Assembly (NCBI GenBank): GCA_963580285.1
Contig: OY757010.1
Location: 212,568,138-212,632,137 of the forward strand
Length of the DNA: 64,000 nucleotides
Reading direction: 5' to 3'
Source: Lucinisca nassula
Taxonomy: Eukaryota; Mollusca; Bivalvia; Lucinida; Lucinidae
The position numbers and the translations under genes were made by a program. The notes beneath the pieces were generated by a model. It was given only the letters and a program-made list of their open reading frames with translations, was not told where the DNA came from and did not search any database. Below, one piece after another: positions 10,513-21,285 of this stretch. Numbering within the stretch: position 1 is the first letter of the stretch; every line of letters starts with the position of its first letter.

Positions 10513-10725
10513 TTAACCCTTGTCCTGCTGAATATTCATATATGCCACACCCACTACCGATTATCAACCAATCAGAATACTTGATGTAAATTATTGCAAC
10601 AAATTCACAACCTGAATGACAAACAATGTAGATCCTGATCAGATGGCTTCTTCAGAAGCCATCTGATCTGGATCTACATTGTTTCAAAGAAAAGGCATAT
10701 CTGGGTTCAGCAGGATAATGGTTAA
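10513..10725 (+). mobile_element. piggyBac-like MITE, family pB1
   Basis: The element is bounded by TTAA at 10513-10516 and 10722-10725. Its TIRs begin TTAACCCTTGTCCTGCTGAA and its complement. The middle holds a hairpin, GATCCTGATCAGATGGCTTC with GAAGCCATCTGATC. TTAA target sites and CCCTT-type ends are the piggyBac signature. Other pB1 copies are at 15713, 22761, 38273, 44763, 52772 and 62626. Confidence 0.85.
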
Positions 10726-10927
10726 CCCTTTTTGTACCAAATGGAATTTTCCTCCTTATATATAGCAGCAGTCCATTTCACAATTTAGGGGTGTCAGGCT
10801 GTGTTTTCTTCATAATTGATTTGGAAAATGACTGAACTTTTAGCAAACAGTGGAGGCCCTGAACGCGGCGTCTGATCTGGGCCTGCACTGTTTGCCCTTT
10901 AGGGGTTTTGGGTACTAAATGGGTTAC
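10722..10927. mobile_element. piggyBac-like MITE, family pB2
   Basis: It shares its left TTAA (10722-10725) with the preceding pB1 copy and ends at a mutated TTAC (10924-10927). It contains GGCGTCTGATCTGGGCCTGC, TTTAGCAAACAGTGGAGGCC and the TTTTGTACCAAATGGAA end. A second, intact copy is at 50613-50841 in the opposite orientation. Confidence 0.8.
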
Positions 10928-11188
10928 GTCTCTTTGTTTGATATGAGATTATTTGCCAATTAAACCAATATCATGTTTTTCGCTAGGACGTATCTACGGA
11001 CAGAGCATACTGAAACACTTTATAGATGTCATTTCGCCTCTTATAATGTATTGAAATAAAATATAAGAGTATATAAGATATAAAACTTATTTGCATTTTA
11101 ATGAATATTTATCAAAGAACAAGGGTAGATAATCTATGATATACTGGAGCAATAAGAAAAATGAGATTTTACGTATTATGGTACTATA

Positions 11189-11535
11189 CAGTAGAACTTC
11201 GATGGCTCGAACACCGATGGCTCGTATACCATGGATGTGTCGAACCCATTTTTTAGCCCCTAGCGAAATCCTCTACATAAGAAATACTGGGGGATAATTT
11301 AGGAGATTTTAGTCTTTTATCTTGCAAATGTATGCTGTGTGTACTCATTAAAATCGCCTCAATGAGGCGATTCTAATGAGTACACACAGCATACAATTTC
11401 ATTATAGAACGCCGAAAAGATGTCTAAAAGTATCTCGTAATGCCTCCTGCCTTTAACCATCAGTGGCTCGAACTACCCCTGTCTCGAACAGATTTTAGTG
11501 GTCCCAAAGGTGTTCGAGCCACCGAAGTTCCACTG
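11189..11535. mobile_element. Pogo/Tigger-like MITE with palindromic core
   Basis: Sister of 2433-2786. It begins CAGTAGAACTTCGATGGCTC and ends CGAAGTTCCACTG, flanked by TA at 11187-11188 and 11536-11537. The central hairpin at about 11334-11390 is almost perfect (GTGTACTCATTAAAATCGCC with its complement). Confidence 0.85.
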
Positions 11536-11611
11536 TATCTATATAAATGACCAGCCATGTGAATTAAAAATATATATATTAATTAAATCTTGTTGTTGTT
11601 GTTTGTTTGTT

Positions 11612-11642
11612 GCTTTTTTTTTTTTTTTTTTTTTTTTTTTTT
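11612..11642. repeat. Poly(T) tract
   Basis: An uninterrupted run of about 31 T follows a (TTG)n stretch at 11590-11611. It lies between the pogo-like MITE and a SINE. It may be the A-tail of an old minus-strand retroposon, but no body is recognisable. Confidence 0.7.
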
Positions 11643-11709
11643 GTAAATTTAGATCTTCAAAAATTCACGCAAAAATATGCCAAGATACAGCCTCTTACAG
11701 GAAGAACAA

Positions 11710-12013
11710 CGGCCCCCGCTCATAGGGGCTTGAAGAAATATATGGGCTGCATGATGCTTCCACGCAGAGCTGAATCCGGCCTGCACTCTAGTACTGGTAA
11801 ACCGCTTAGAGGATCTAAGCCTGTCCAGGAACCGCGGTGCGAGGCGGACCGTCCATGCTATTAAACCCTATTGGTTTCATTGGGCGACAGGGCTTGAGAT
11901 GTCATTTCATCTCAGTGTCGGGTAAAAGTCCCACAAAATTGGAAGCATCGTCTCCAAAATGACCTTTACAGTGTTGACGGGCACGTTAAAACTCAAATCA
12001 AACAAACAAACAA
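11710..12013 (+). mobile_element. SINE-A copy, full length
   Basis: It runs from GGCCCCCGCTCATAGGGGC to GACGTTAAAACTCAAATCAA plus a (CAAA)n tail. The target-site duplication GAAGAACAA is at 11701-11709 and 12014-12022. Confidence 0.9.
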
Positions 12014-12022
12014 GAAGAACAA

Positions 12023-12468
12023 TAACGTGAACAAAAGGAGCATTAAGTATATCAGATTTAGAAAAAATCATAACTACTGTAGAAGTATATATACATTAGT
12101 TTACCACCTGTTGGGTTAGGGGGTAAGTTTTACCCCATCCACTTTGTTTTGACATATCTTCAAAATGCGATCTCCTTTCCAACATTAGTTTTACATACAT
12201 GAGGTCCATATAATAGTGGTTAATTATGGGGATTTATAAGAATATTTGATTGAGTCATGAAACGGGCCTTATTGACACTGCCCCTTTTGGATTTCCAGCA
12301 TTAAAACCAATGTATCTTTATTGATCTGTGTTTTAATAATGTGAAGTTAGCTATGATAAGTTGAACCTCAATGACTAGTGTACATTTAAGAAGTACATAA
12401 CTTGCTCTGTTCTAGTCATGTTTTGTTCGGCCCACTGAATATTTATTCGTGATTTGATACGGATAATT
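12023..12468. other. No gene seen
   Basis: AT-rich DNA without recognisable exons or repeats. ORFs are all short and lack supporting splice sites. Confidence 0.4.
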
Positions 12469-13989
12469 GCACGACCCGCAGCTAAGTCGGCGAGGTCGTC
12501 TTGCGGATCACCCTCTGAGTTCTTTGGTTAATCCGTCCGTCCGTCCGTGGTCAGTTTGTGAAAATCTCTGTAACTCTTAAACCGCTAGGAATATTTTGAT
12601 AATGTTTGGCATACAGATAAATGTTGACAAAACACAACCAATGATGTTGTCAAATGCTAGATAACTTTATAAATAGCCTCGCCGTGGCAAAATATTAACA
12701 AATTAATTATGGAGTATAAATTTTATACCGCTTTGTTGACATTTTTGCCATGCAGAGATATATGTAAAAGATCTTATCAATGAGATCGCCTTTTGCTTAA
12801 TTTCTTTATAAGTAGCATCGACGAGGCAAAATTTTCAATAACTGACGCAGACGTATAACTTCCAAATATGTAGGAATATTTTGATATTTTTTGGCTGACA
12901 AGACCAAATCAATGATAAAGTCTAATGCCAGATTTAGCCTTGATAATTTTTGTTTGCAAATTTATATTGACGAGATCTAACCAACTAATTGATTACGGAC
13001 TAATAACTTTCAAACCGCTTGAAAGAAATATTTTGATAATTTTTGGCATGCAGATGTATAGAGACAATACCTTGTCATTGGTATTGTTTAATAACAGATT
13101 CATCTATAAATAACCTCGCCCACTGCGGCAAAGTTTTCATGAATTTATTAAGGACACATTTTAAACTGCAAGGAAAATTTTGATTCTTTTTTGCATGAAG
13201 ATGTATATTGACAAAACCTTACCAATATATATGTGGTTTGAAAAAAGGCTGTAACTTCTCAACCGTAAGGAATATTTTCATGATTGTTGGCATGCGTATA
13301 GGTATTGCCAAGATCTAACCAATGAGATTTTCTATAGCCAGATTTCCATACAAATAGCCTCCTTTAGGTTTTCCCATACCATCACGAAAACATGCCTATA
13401 TCATTTTGACCACCTTGAACCCCATTGTATATAGTAAAACTTGGGTTTACAGGGGCAAACCTTATTTTTCTTATTTCTGCTCTATAATGTAGATTGTGGG
13501 TACGCGTTAGAACCGCCTTGATGATGCGGTTCTAACGCGTACCCACAATTTATATTTACAGCAGAAGAAAAATATCACAATTTTTCATCTTAAAATGTTC
13601 GGGTTTTTTTTTCTCGGTAGTAAAGTTTAAATTGCATTTGCATAGGCATGTTTCCATAATGCAAATACCCTCAATGAGGCTGATAAGGGAAGAATTACTT
13701 CTAAACCGCTAGGGATATTTTGATATTTTCAGCATGAAGATATATGTGACGAGATTGTCTACAGCCAGATGTCTTTATAAATAGCTTTGTCAGGGCAAAC
13801 TTTTCACAAACTGATTACACAGTTTTCTTTTTATACCGCTTAGAACATTTTGATAATTTTGGCATGTACAGTGAAAAGCTTTCCGCTATACACAAAGGTA
13901 CTACGATATACCGTTACAAATACGACCTTTGACAAGACCTATCGGCAACAGTTAGAATTGGAAGATAAAATGTTTTTAGCGGGTCGTGC
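12469..13989. mobile_element. Tandem-array element with 11-bp inverted ends
   Basis: It starts GCACGACCCGC (12469-12479) and ends with the exact complement GCGGGTCGTGC (13979-13989). After a CCGTCCGTCCGTCCGTGG head at 12533, about eight degenerate repeats of roughly 150 bp follow. Each carries AACCGCTAGGAATATTTTGA, TTTTGGCATGCAGAT and AAATAGCCTCG phrases. A PalA MITE (13379-13662) is inserted in the array. It has the same architecture as 27517-29905 and 40641-42131 but different sequence. Confidence 0.65.
13379..13662. mobile_element. PalA palindromic MITE
   Basis: The ends are CATCACGAAAACATGCCTAT and ATAGGCATGTTTCCATAATG. Inside are CCTTGAACCCC and GGGTTTACAGGGG arms, then a hairpin core GGGTACGCGTTAGAACCGCC with its complement (13496-13553). 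The core has one bulge (GATGATGC). The element sits inside an older tandem array. Confidence 0.85.
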
Positions 13990-14176
13990 ACCTTAGCGTT
14001 ACTTGATTAAGCTATATCTGTTAAATCTTGTATTAAAATACCAATGTGTAATACTGCACATTTTAAGACTTTTGAACAGTCCAAAAGGTGGTAGATTACT
14101 AGAGAACACTGGGTGTTGATACACAAAAAAGAACAGTTTTTTATGTTCTATTTATGCTCATTCTCATAATATCATA

Positions 14177-14312
14177 GGAATCTTACATGGGTGGGAGGGG
14201 AGGTTAGAAAAGTCCGCTCCGGGAGTCACAGTCCGGCATCACGAGGCTTGCCGAGTGATACCGGACTGTAATCCTCGGAACGGATTTTCTATCCACCTTT
14301 TACACGATGTAA
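14177..14312. mobile_element. Imperfect palindromic MITE
   Basis: AATCTTACAT at 14179 is complemented by ATGTAAGATT at 14303-14312. The complementarity extends inward through GTGGG/CCACC, GAAAAGTCCG/CGGATTTTC and CACAGTCCGG/CCGGACTGT. The loop is GAGGCTTGCCGAG. It has no coding capacity. Confidence 0.65.
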
Positions 14313-14544
14313 GATTCTTTTCTGCATACTTTTTATTTCTTGATTTTGACATAAAGAATCACTTCAATTGCCGCCGTTCGTCATATTGTGATGGTTTTAT
14401 ACGTCACGTAACGGACAGGGACGTCAACCTTTACGAAAGTGCATATTGTTCATTTGGTTTATACTAATTTATTATAGTTCGATTGCGATGAAAGCTTCAA
14501 GCTTATTGAATCCCTTTCGAACATTCATTCCGGGTGTTTTCACG

Positions 14545-14720
14545 CGCGCAAGAAAGAGAGGCATTTGCTTTTACACCGCCGCTACCCATTTACACCTGGG
14601 TGAATTGGGGCAGTGTCATTACGTGTCTTGTCCAAGGACACAGCTCGATACCGGCGGAACGCACAACCTCTCGCTCATAAGTCGAACACGTTAACCACTG
14701 CGCTTTCGAGGCTGACCATT
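14545..14720 (-). mobile_element. Possible tRNA-type SINE
   Basis: The minus strand reads GCGCAGTGGTTAACGTG, an A-box-like segment. Next comes a degraded B-box region, TTGTGCGTTCCGCC, then a GACAAGACACGTAATGAC and ACCCAGGTGTAAATGGGTA block. I recognise that block from SINEs of marine animals. No duplication or A-rich tail was found, so the borders are uncertain. Confidence 0.4.
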
Positions 14721-14893
14721 ATTCATTTATTGCCCTTGTATGAGAGGAATATAACGATGTGTTCACCCGAACATGTTATATTGCCCAAGGGCGAAGCTGG
14801 AGGGCAGTATTACCTGTCGAGGGTAAACAAGTCGTCATGTTCTTCTCACTCAAGGGCAACAAATGGGCACCGTCAAGCGATTTTGGTACTTAT

Positions 14894-14975
14894 GGCCTAT
14901 GCGAGCAGCGAAGGTTCAGGCGAGCCTGCGCATCCGCGCAGTCTCGCCAGAACCTTCGCTGCTCGCTCATACAAG
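14894..14975. repeat. Long hairpin, GCGAGCAGCGAAGGTTC arms
   Basis: ATGCGAGCAGCGAAGGTTC at 14899-14917 is complemented by GAACCTTCGCTGCTCGCTCAT at 14951-14971. Further pairing extends into the loop (CGAGCC/GTCTCG). It is a stem of about 30 bp with a short GC-rich loop. It is probably the core of a MITE whose ends I cannot define. Confidence 0.65.
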
Positions 14976-15204
14976 CAGTGAATCAAGAGGAACCTTCAGA
15001 CAGAAAGCCATATTCCTGGCCCCTCTGAATGGCTGGGCATGCGCAGTTAAAATTTGTCATGACGGAATGCTCGAAGACAAATGCGCTTGGCGGGGCTCAA
15101 ATGATTTATTATACCGAATTCTGACTTCGTGAATGTACTTGTACTTTTAAGCAGTGACGTCAGAGAGGAAAGAAAAATAATGCTCTCGACCAATCAGAAT
15201 TCTT

Positions 15205-15501
15205 GTTTGTTTGATTTGAGGTTTAACGTCCACGCCAACACTGTAAATGTCATTTTGGAGACGTTGCTTCCAATTTCGTGCGACTTTTACCCGACATTGA
15301 GATGAAATGACATCTCAAGGCCTCCCGCCCAATGAAACCAATAGGGTTTATAACCATGGACGGGCCGACACGCACCGCATTGCTTGGACAGGCTTAGATC
15401 CTTTAAGCGATTTACCAGTACTCGTATGCGGGTCGGTTTCAGCTCTGTGTGGAAGCATCATGCAGCCTATGTATTTCACCAGGTCCTGATGGGCGGGGGC
15501 T
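15205..15501 (-). mobile_element. SINE-A copy
   Basis: Full-length copy in minus orientation. TTGATTTGAGGTTTAACGTC is at the tail end and TGATGGGCGGGGGC at the head end. The target-site duplication is not clear. It lies just downstream of AATCAGAATTCT. Confidence 0.8.
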
Positions 15502-15712
15502 AAATAAAAATACTAGAACAGCTTATGAATATTAACGTGGTATAATAAGTGGTCTTATTAAACCAGTGCATATCAAAGACGTGAGAATATTCGACTTTTA
15601 CCCTGCCGTTGGTAAGAACACCAGGGTAAGAACACCAGGGTAAGAACAGAATTTCTATTCAAGGCTATAAAAAATCACGGATTTCCCCAATACCTGGTCT
15701 TAGTGCTGTTAA

Positions 15713-15926
15713 TTAACCCTTGGCCTGATGAGCCCGGATATGTCTTATCTTTCAAACAATGAAGATCCAGATCAGATGGCTTCTGAAGAAGCCACTGATC
15801 AGGATCTTCATTGTTTGTTATTGAGCTCATGAATTTGTTACAATAATTTGCATCAAGCAGTCTGATTGGTTGATAATCAGTAGTAGGTGTGTGGCATATA
15901 TAAATATTCAGCAGGTCAAGGATTAA
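15713..15926 (-). mobile_element. piggyBac-like MITE, family pB1
   Basis: TTAA lies at both ends (15713-15716 and 15923-15926). The inner hairpin is GATCAGATGGCTTCTGAAG. The right TIR has the variant TTCAGCAGGTCAAGGATTAA. It is preceded by a short tandem run of AAGAACACCAGGGT (15615-15650). Confidence 0.8.
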
Positions 15927-16418
15927 ATAAAAGGTCGGTAAACCCCTGATAGAACTAAAAGTAGACTGTACACTTAGGTTTGCTGACAATTGAATTTGCA
16001 TAAAAAACAACATTCAGGATGAAATTACTTCACGTAAATTGTGGGCGATTCTATGTGCCCACTTTGTCTATACAGTGACAAACACCACCCTATTATACGC
16101 CGTATTTGGTTACCCTATCCGAAATCACTGTATTATGACAAATTACAATACTTGACAATGAAAGAAATAATGTAAATATACTTTATGTCATGGTACTTTT
16201 TCTATATTACACCCATATAATTACCTTGCCGGTTAGTAGCCCTCGGAGTTTAGACATGAAAGGAGTCAGGCTTGTGGATTTTATTTTGCTGCTAATTTCC
16301 TATAAACATGTGTTTGGAGATGGTAAATACTGATAGCCGATTTTTTATATATATATATATAAAAAGCAACGTTACTAACAGTTGATACAGCTTGAAAATT
16401 ATATAATATGGCTAGCAT
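15927..16418. other. No gene seen
   Basis: Unannotated AT-rich DNA. It includes a short (TA)n run at 16348-16361 and no convincing coding frame. Confidence 0.4.
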
Positions 16419-16535
16419 CGCCCCGCCCATCGGGGCTTGAAGAAATAGATGTACTGCATGATGCTTCCACGCAGAGCTGAAACCTACCGCGCATGCGTAC
16501 TGGTAAACCGCTTTGAGGGTCTAAGCCTGCCAAGG
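16419..16535 (+). mobile_element. SINE-A, 3'-truncated
   Basis: Only the 5' third is present: CCCCGCCCATCGGGGCTTGA through GGTCTAAGCCTGCCAAGGCA. It then changes abruptly to unrelated DNA 70 bp before the mariner at 16609. Loss of the 3' end is unusual for a SINE and implies a later deletion. Confidence 0.8.
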
Positions 16536-16608
16536 CATCCAATGTCCCAAAGAATGGCCGCTGGTCATATATTGGGAAAGTCACTTAGAAGTTTTCCATG
16601 CCTAATTA

Positions 16609-17947
16609 CGAGGACTGTTCAAATATGAATGCAACTAAGCACATAAAAATGATTCCGTGAAAGATTTCGATTAAAAATTTATTTTGTCCCCTCAAAGTAT
16701 TCCCCTTAACCAGATATACAAACTTTCAGTCTTCTGATCCAATCATTGAATGCATTTTGGTAGTCTTTTCGATGTATACTATGAAGGCACTGGAATATTG
16801 CAGAACCGAGGTGTTTGCGCTGTACAAATTTTCGACCAGAAAGGTATTTTTTTCAGCCGCGGGAACAAAAAAAAATCACACGGGGCAAGGTCAGGGGAAT
16901 ACGTGGGGTGAGTGAGTTCAACAACCTTTTCCTGCTTCAGATAGTCTTGCACAATGAACGCCTTGTGCGATGACGCATTGTCATGTAGCAATCTGACATT
17001 GGCCAAACCAGTTGCGGGTCTTCGTTCTTTGAAATATTTCTTCAATTTTCGAAGAACTTTTTTCTTGTAAAACTTCGCATTTACAGATTTGCCTTTAGGC
17101 ACAGCAACCTGAATTGCAGGGCCCTGATTTGAAAAGAATATGGCATACATTACCTTCTTGACGCTCATGGTCCGCTTTGCAATTCATGGTCTTTGCAATA
17201 CTTTGTTGCCCATATTTTGTTCTGAATCTTTCGTTTTGGCACAAAAAAGCGAACCCATGTCTCGTCACCAGTGACGACAATAGCAAAAGACCGTGCATTG
17301 TAATTTGGAAACTTTTAAGCAAATTCTTGGTGCACTGAACGCCTGTCTTTTTCTGCTTATCTGTCAACAGATGGAGATTCCATCTAGCGCAGATCTTTCT
17401 CATTTTCAAATCCCGTTTCAGAATTGTATAAGCTGCTCCTAATGAGATGCCAACCATACTAGCTATTTGCCTAGTGGTGTATCGTGCATCGGTAGCAACT
17501 ATTTCTTTCACTCTAGCAACCATCTTGGCAGATGTTGCTCTTTTCGGCCGACGATCATGTGGTGCATCTTCTGTTGAGCCTAGCCCACAGCTGAATTTCT
17601 TACACCAACGAAAAACTGTCGGAAAAGACATTTCATTATGCCCATAAACCGAACATATTTCATCAAAAATGTCTTTGCATCGTATACCAAGAATACAACG
17701 ATTCTTAATATAGGACCGTATTTCAACGGCGTACTCTGACCTTCTTCCAACCATGTTTTGTATTAGTATACAAGAGTAGACAGTGTTTATCGAACGATAT
17801 ACAGGGCTTAAGTACACGGATTTTAACAGGTTTGGTATCAATGTATAGGTAAAATGTTTTTCTACGCTGTGATATTTATTTCCAGGTGATTTTCGCATTA
17901 GTGCATGAGAAAACGTTCTACTTGCATTCATATTTGAACAGTCCTCG
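16609..17947 (-). mobile_element. Mariner element, complete length
   Basis: It is 1,339 bp long with 26-bp TIRs that I read as perfect complements (16609-16634 and 17922-17947, beginning CGAGGACTGTTCAAATATGA). A TA duplication flanks it (16607-16608 and 17948-17949). Length, TIR size and TA target are typical of mariner. Intact ends with a broken transposase suggest it could still be moved by a transposase supplied elsewhere. Confidence 0.95.
16779..17754 (-). pseudogene. Mariner transposase (DD34D), frameshifted
   Basis: Translation starts at 17754 (MVGRRSEYAVEIRSYIKNRC). The helix-turn-helix region follows (FRWCKKFSCG; TRQIASMVGISLGAAYTILK). The catalytic triad is in GDETWVRFF, LHDNASSHK and YSPDLAPCDFFLFPRLKK; 34 residues separate the second and third D, so it is DD34D. 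The frame shifts before GDETW near 17300. It shifts again near 17170, where ATTGCAAAG(A/C) is tandemly repeated. It probably shifts a third time near 16840. The family is normally about 345 residues. The product would be non-functional. Confidence 0.9.
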
Positions 17948-18379
17948 TATAACAAGATTCAAGACTACTTTTGTAAGAATTTTTTATTAGAGGTTACAAA
18001 AAAGTTTAATGTACAGATTAGTATCTGAAGGAGTCAGTTGCACATGGCCCACCAACATTGTCTGATCTAAAGTATTGCCGACAGGACATGTAACTAATGG
18101 GTACACACAACAAACCTCTTTTAGCTCACCTGGGTCGAAGGCTCCAAAGGAACTTATAGTCTGGTATTTCATCTGTCCGTCCAAACCTTTGACCAATTAT
18201 ATGTTTGCAGCCTGCATGCTGACCTCAATCATTTCTCATCTGTAACATGCCTCTGGTGGGGCATTCAGAACAACAAAAATACTTTTGCAAGAGTTGCCGC
18301 CCCTGAAGGTGTTCCAATTCCCTAAAGACCACCTCAAATGTAGACTTAATTTGCTGTTAAACGCTAATTGAGAAAGATT

Positions 18380-18513
18380 TAGTTATTCTTTCGCTGTGTT
18401 TTCCACACCCAGTGTCTCCCAATAAGAGACCACCTTTGGGACTGTTCAAAAGTGGTCTTAAAGACCACTTTTGAACAGTCCCAATGGTGGTCTTAATATA
18501 GGAATTTTACTGT
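18380..18513. mobile_element. GACC-palindrome MITE
   Basis: The hairpin is AGACCACCTTTGGGACTG...GTGGTCTTA paired with AAGACCAC...CAGTCCCAATGGTGGTC (18428-18494). The end is TATAGGAATTTTACTGTA, a pogo-like CAGT end with TA. Related copies are at 47880-47965 and, decayed, at 58190-58380; an isolated end is near 49030-49065. Confidence 0.7.
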
Positions 18514-19948
18514 ACTTACAATGGAAAGATACTTGCCATTACCGGAGCGCCTTCAGCTTTGATCGAATCTTTCTGAAACTTATATGTGAGGTGGCTGATG
18601 ATAAAAACCCCGATTAGTTCGTACACCGGCTAAGTCGTCCAATTATTCATAGAGTTACATCCCCTTGATTGTTGAAAGTGCCTATATTTGACCTTGTCAT
18701 TACCGTAGTCCAATTAGTTTCATTCGGAACTTCCTGAAACTTACATATGAGTAAGTCAGATTTACAAGCTCGGATGAATTCGAAAACTGGCGATGTCGGT
18801 AGATTAACCATGAATTTATGTCACCTTCTTTGCTGAAAATGCTTATATTTGACCTTGTCTTTAGTTTTGATTGGATCTTCTTGAAACTTAGACACAAGTA
18901 AGATGGGGATAAAACCTCGGATGTGTTTGAAAACCGGTTGGCTTATTTATCATTGAGTTACGTCCCTTTGTTTGCAGAAAATGACTTTTTGACGTTGTCA
19001 TCACCATAGCCCCTTCATTTTTATCGGATCGTCTTGAAAGTTACAAAGAAGTAAGTCCGGGGTAAAAGCTGGGACCAGTTTTAAAACTTGCGGTGTCAGC
19101 CTATCACTCGTAGAGTTATGACCCTTTGATTGCTGAAAATGCCCATTTCGGATACTGACAACACCATAGGTCCCTTAACTTTAATCAAATCTTTCTAAAA
19201 CTAACACATAAGCAGGTTGGGGATAACATCTTGGATGAGGTTGAAAACTGGCAAGGTTGGCCTATCTGTCATAGAGTTATGTCCCCTTGATTGCTGAAAA
19301 GCCTATTTTTTTACATTTTCATCACCATAAGTCCCTAAGTGTTGACTTGATCTTTCATAAACTTACATATAAGTATTTTAGGTATACAAGCTTGGAAGAT
19401 TTTCGAAAACTAACAATGTTAGCATATGTGTGCCCCCCACCCCCCACCACCACCACCCCGAGGGTTATGGAGCCATAATGTGTTTGGGGGTTGGCGTCCT
19501 GAACCTGTAGATGGATTCGGACCCAAGTTACATGTTTACAACACAATAAAGGGGTAACAGTCGAAAGTGTTTTTTTTTTTTTGTTTTGTTTTGTTTTTGT
19601 TTTTTGCCTTGACCCTACTTTCACGGGCATAGGCTGCGAAAAAATAAACAGTTAATTTTTAGCCAAAGATGGCTTGTCTGCACTATATCTCACCAACGAA
19701 TTGATTTATTTTGGTCAAAATTTGTACAATATATCGATACTGCAGATTTGGTTGGATTTGGGTGATCTTGAGCTTATTTTTAAGGACACAGGCCCCAAAG
19801 ACTTTCAATTTTGGATTGTCTACACCCTATCTCACCCTCCGTGCAAATGGATGAAATTTGATCAAACTTTGGCACAATATATCTTTTCAACCTACCAAAG
19901 ATTTGATTACATTTTGGTGACTTTGAAAATATTATCAAGGGCACATGC

Positions 19949-19988
19949 CCCCCCCCCCCCCCCCCCAAAAAAAAAAAAAAAAAAAAAC
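19949..19988. repeat. Poly(C)-poly(A) tract
   Basis: About 18 C are followed by about 21 A inside a tandem unit of the surrounding element. A homopolymer pair like this is a likely site of sequencing or assembly length error. Confidence 0.8.
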
Positions 19989-20272
19989 TCTCAATGTTGG
20001 TTTGTCTGAACATAATCTAATGAACAAATTGATTATATAGGTCAAACTTGGTACAATATATCATTGCAACCTACCAAAGATTTTATTAGATTTTGGTGAT
20101 GTTTATCTTATTTTGAAGGGCATAGCCAACCAACACTGCCAATTTTGGCTTGTTTCCACCATATGTCATTAACGAATCGATGAAATTTGGTCAAACTTGG
20201 TGCGGTGTATCATCGCCGAGAGCTTATTAGAAGTTACCTGTGGTGGAGTTTTGTGCAACTTCATGTATGTTA

Positions 20273-20585
20273 ACAGCCCCCGCCCATCGGGGCTTAAAGA
20301 AATATATGGGCTGCATGATGCTTTCACGCAGAGCTGAATCCGACCTGCACACGAGTACTGGTAAACCGCTTAGAGGATCTAGGCCTGCCCAGGCAAAGCG
20401 GTGCGCACGAGTCGGACCGTCCATGCTATATAAACCCTATTGGTTTCATTGGGCGACAGAGCTTGAGATGTCATTTCATCTCAGTGTCGGGTAAAAGTCC
20501 CACAAAATTGGAAGCAACGTCTCCAAAATGACCTTTACAGTGTTGACGGGGACGTTAAACCTCAAATCAAACAAATCAAACAAAA
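20273..20585 (+). mobile_element. SINE-A copy, full length
   Basis: The head is CAGCCCCCGCCCATCGGGGC. The tail is (CAAAT)n-like. The 12-bp target-site duplication TCATGTATGTTA is exact (20261-20272 and 20586-20597). Confidence 0.95.
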
Positions 20586-20833
20586 TCATGTATGTTAGCT
20601 CGGGTGAGCGATTTAAGACTATCATGGTCCTCTTGTTTTGTAGAAGACCGGAAATGCATCCGTAAATCCTCAACACTATGCTTCCTGGTCTGACACTATG
20701 ATAATCCCCTCATGGGTCCGAACTGTCGCCTAAAACATAAGTGTGTCTCCGGATTTGTGCGCCAAGTGCAGACTCAGATCAGCATGGATACCGGTTCCGT
20801 CTTCAGACGTCCATGTCACCAAGGAGAAGCATC

Positions 20834-21278
20834 CATCACGTGAACAAGTCCCTGATATAAATAAACACACCCATAAACCCCATTTTATGCACAACTTTGT
20901 TTCCCCTTTTAATTGCACGCCGGTGGGTCAGGCCCCAGATTCTATGACGGTTTCAGCGTAAATGCTTACCGAGAATGAGAGAGATCTCATTCATTGTAAT
21001 GTTGGTTGGTACCTGATGCTCTGTCTCTGGTCGGGCCCATCGGAGACTAACTATTGGTTTTCTTTTTTCTTTTCTATTGGTATGCATTATTGTCTTATTT
21101 CTACTGCTATACATAGATTGTGGGTACTCGTTAGAACCGCCTCATTGAGGCGGTTCTAATGAGCACCTACACTCCATATTTGCAGAATAAAGAAACAAAA
21201 CAAAAAAAAAACGGATATTCATCAGAAGTAGTCATTTAGGAGAAAAATGCACTATCATGCGGCATGGGGTTGTTATCG
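20834..21278. mobile_element. PalB MITE split by a PLE fragment
   Basis: The left end is CATCACGTGAACAAGTCC (20837) with CATAAACCCCATTTTATG. The right part has GTACTCGTTAGAACCGCCTC with its complement (21123-21170), AAAAATGCACTATCATGC and TTGTTATCGTTATCATC. The middle, 20885-21066, is Penelope-like sequence, so the MITE appears to have been hit by a retroelement. The junctions are approximate. Confidence 0.6.
20885..21066 (+). mobile_element. PLE 3'-end fragment with ORF terminus
   Basis: Translation gives NFVSPFNCTPVGQAPDSMT and a stop at 20961. This matches the C-terminus in the 4668-5636 copy (NFASLSNGTPVGQASDSMT). The 3' untranslated region follows, with CTGTCTCTGGTCGGGCCCAT. About 170 bp present in the 4668 copy, including the hammerhead, are missing here. 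Confidence 0.7.
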
Positions 21279-21285
21279 TTATCAT

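Larger units (their letters stand above)
18119..20639 (+). mobile_element. Tandem-array element (AGCTCACC family)
   Basis: It starts TTTAGCTCACCTGGGTCGAA and ends GGTGAGCGATTT...GGTCCTCTTGTTTT. It carries two internal arrays. 18530-19370 has about six units of roughly 155 bp with ATAGAGTTA, CCCTTTGATTGCTGAAAATG and TTTGACCTTGTCAT phrases. 19640-20230 has about four units of roughly 140 bp with GGTCAAACTTGGTACAATAT. A GACC-palindrome MITE (about 18380-18513) and a SINE-A (20273-20585) are inserted. The arrays differ in sequence from those of 27517-29905 although the ends match. Confidence 0.6.

Noticed and set aside
14613..15132. Overlapping plus-strand ORFs of 89-122 codons
   Set aside because: They span a SINE-like segment and a long hairpin (14894-14975), overlap in three frames, and show no recognisable domain or splice sites.
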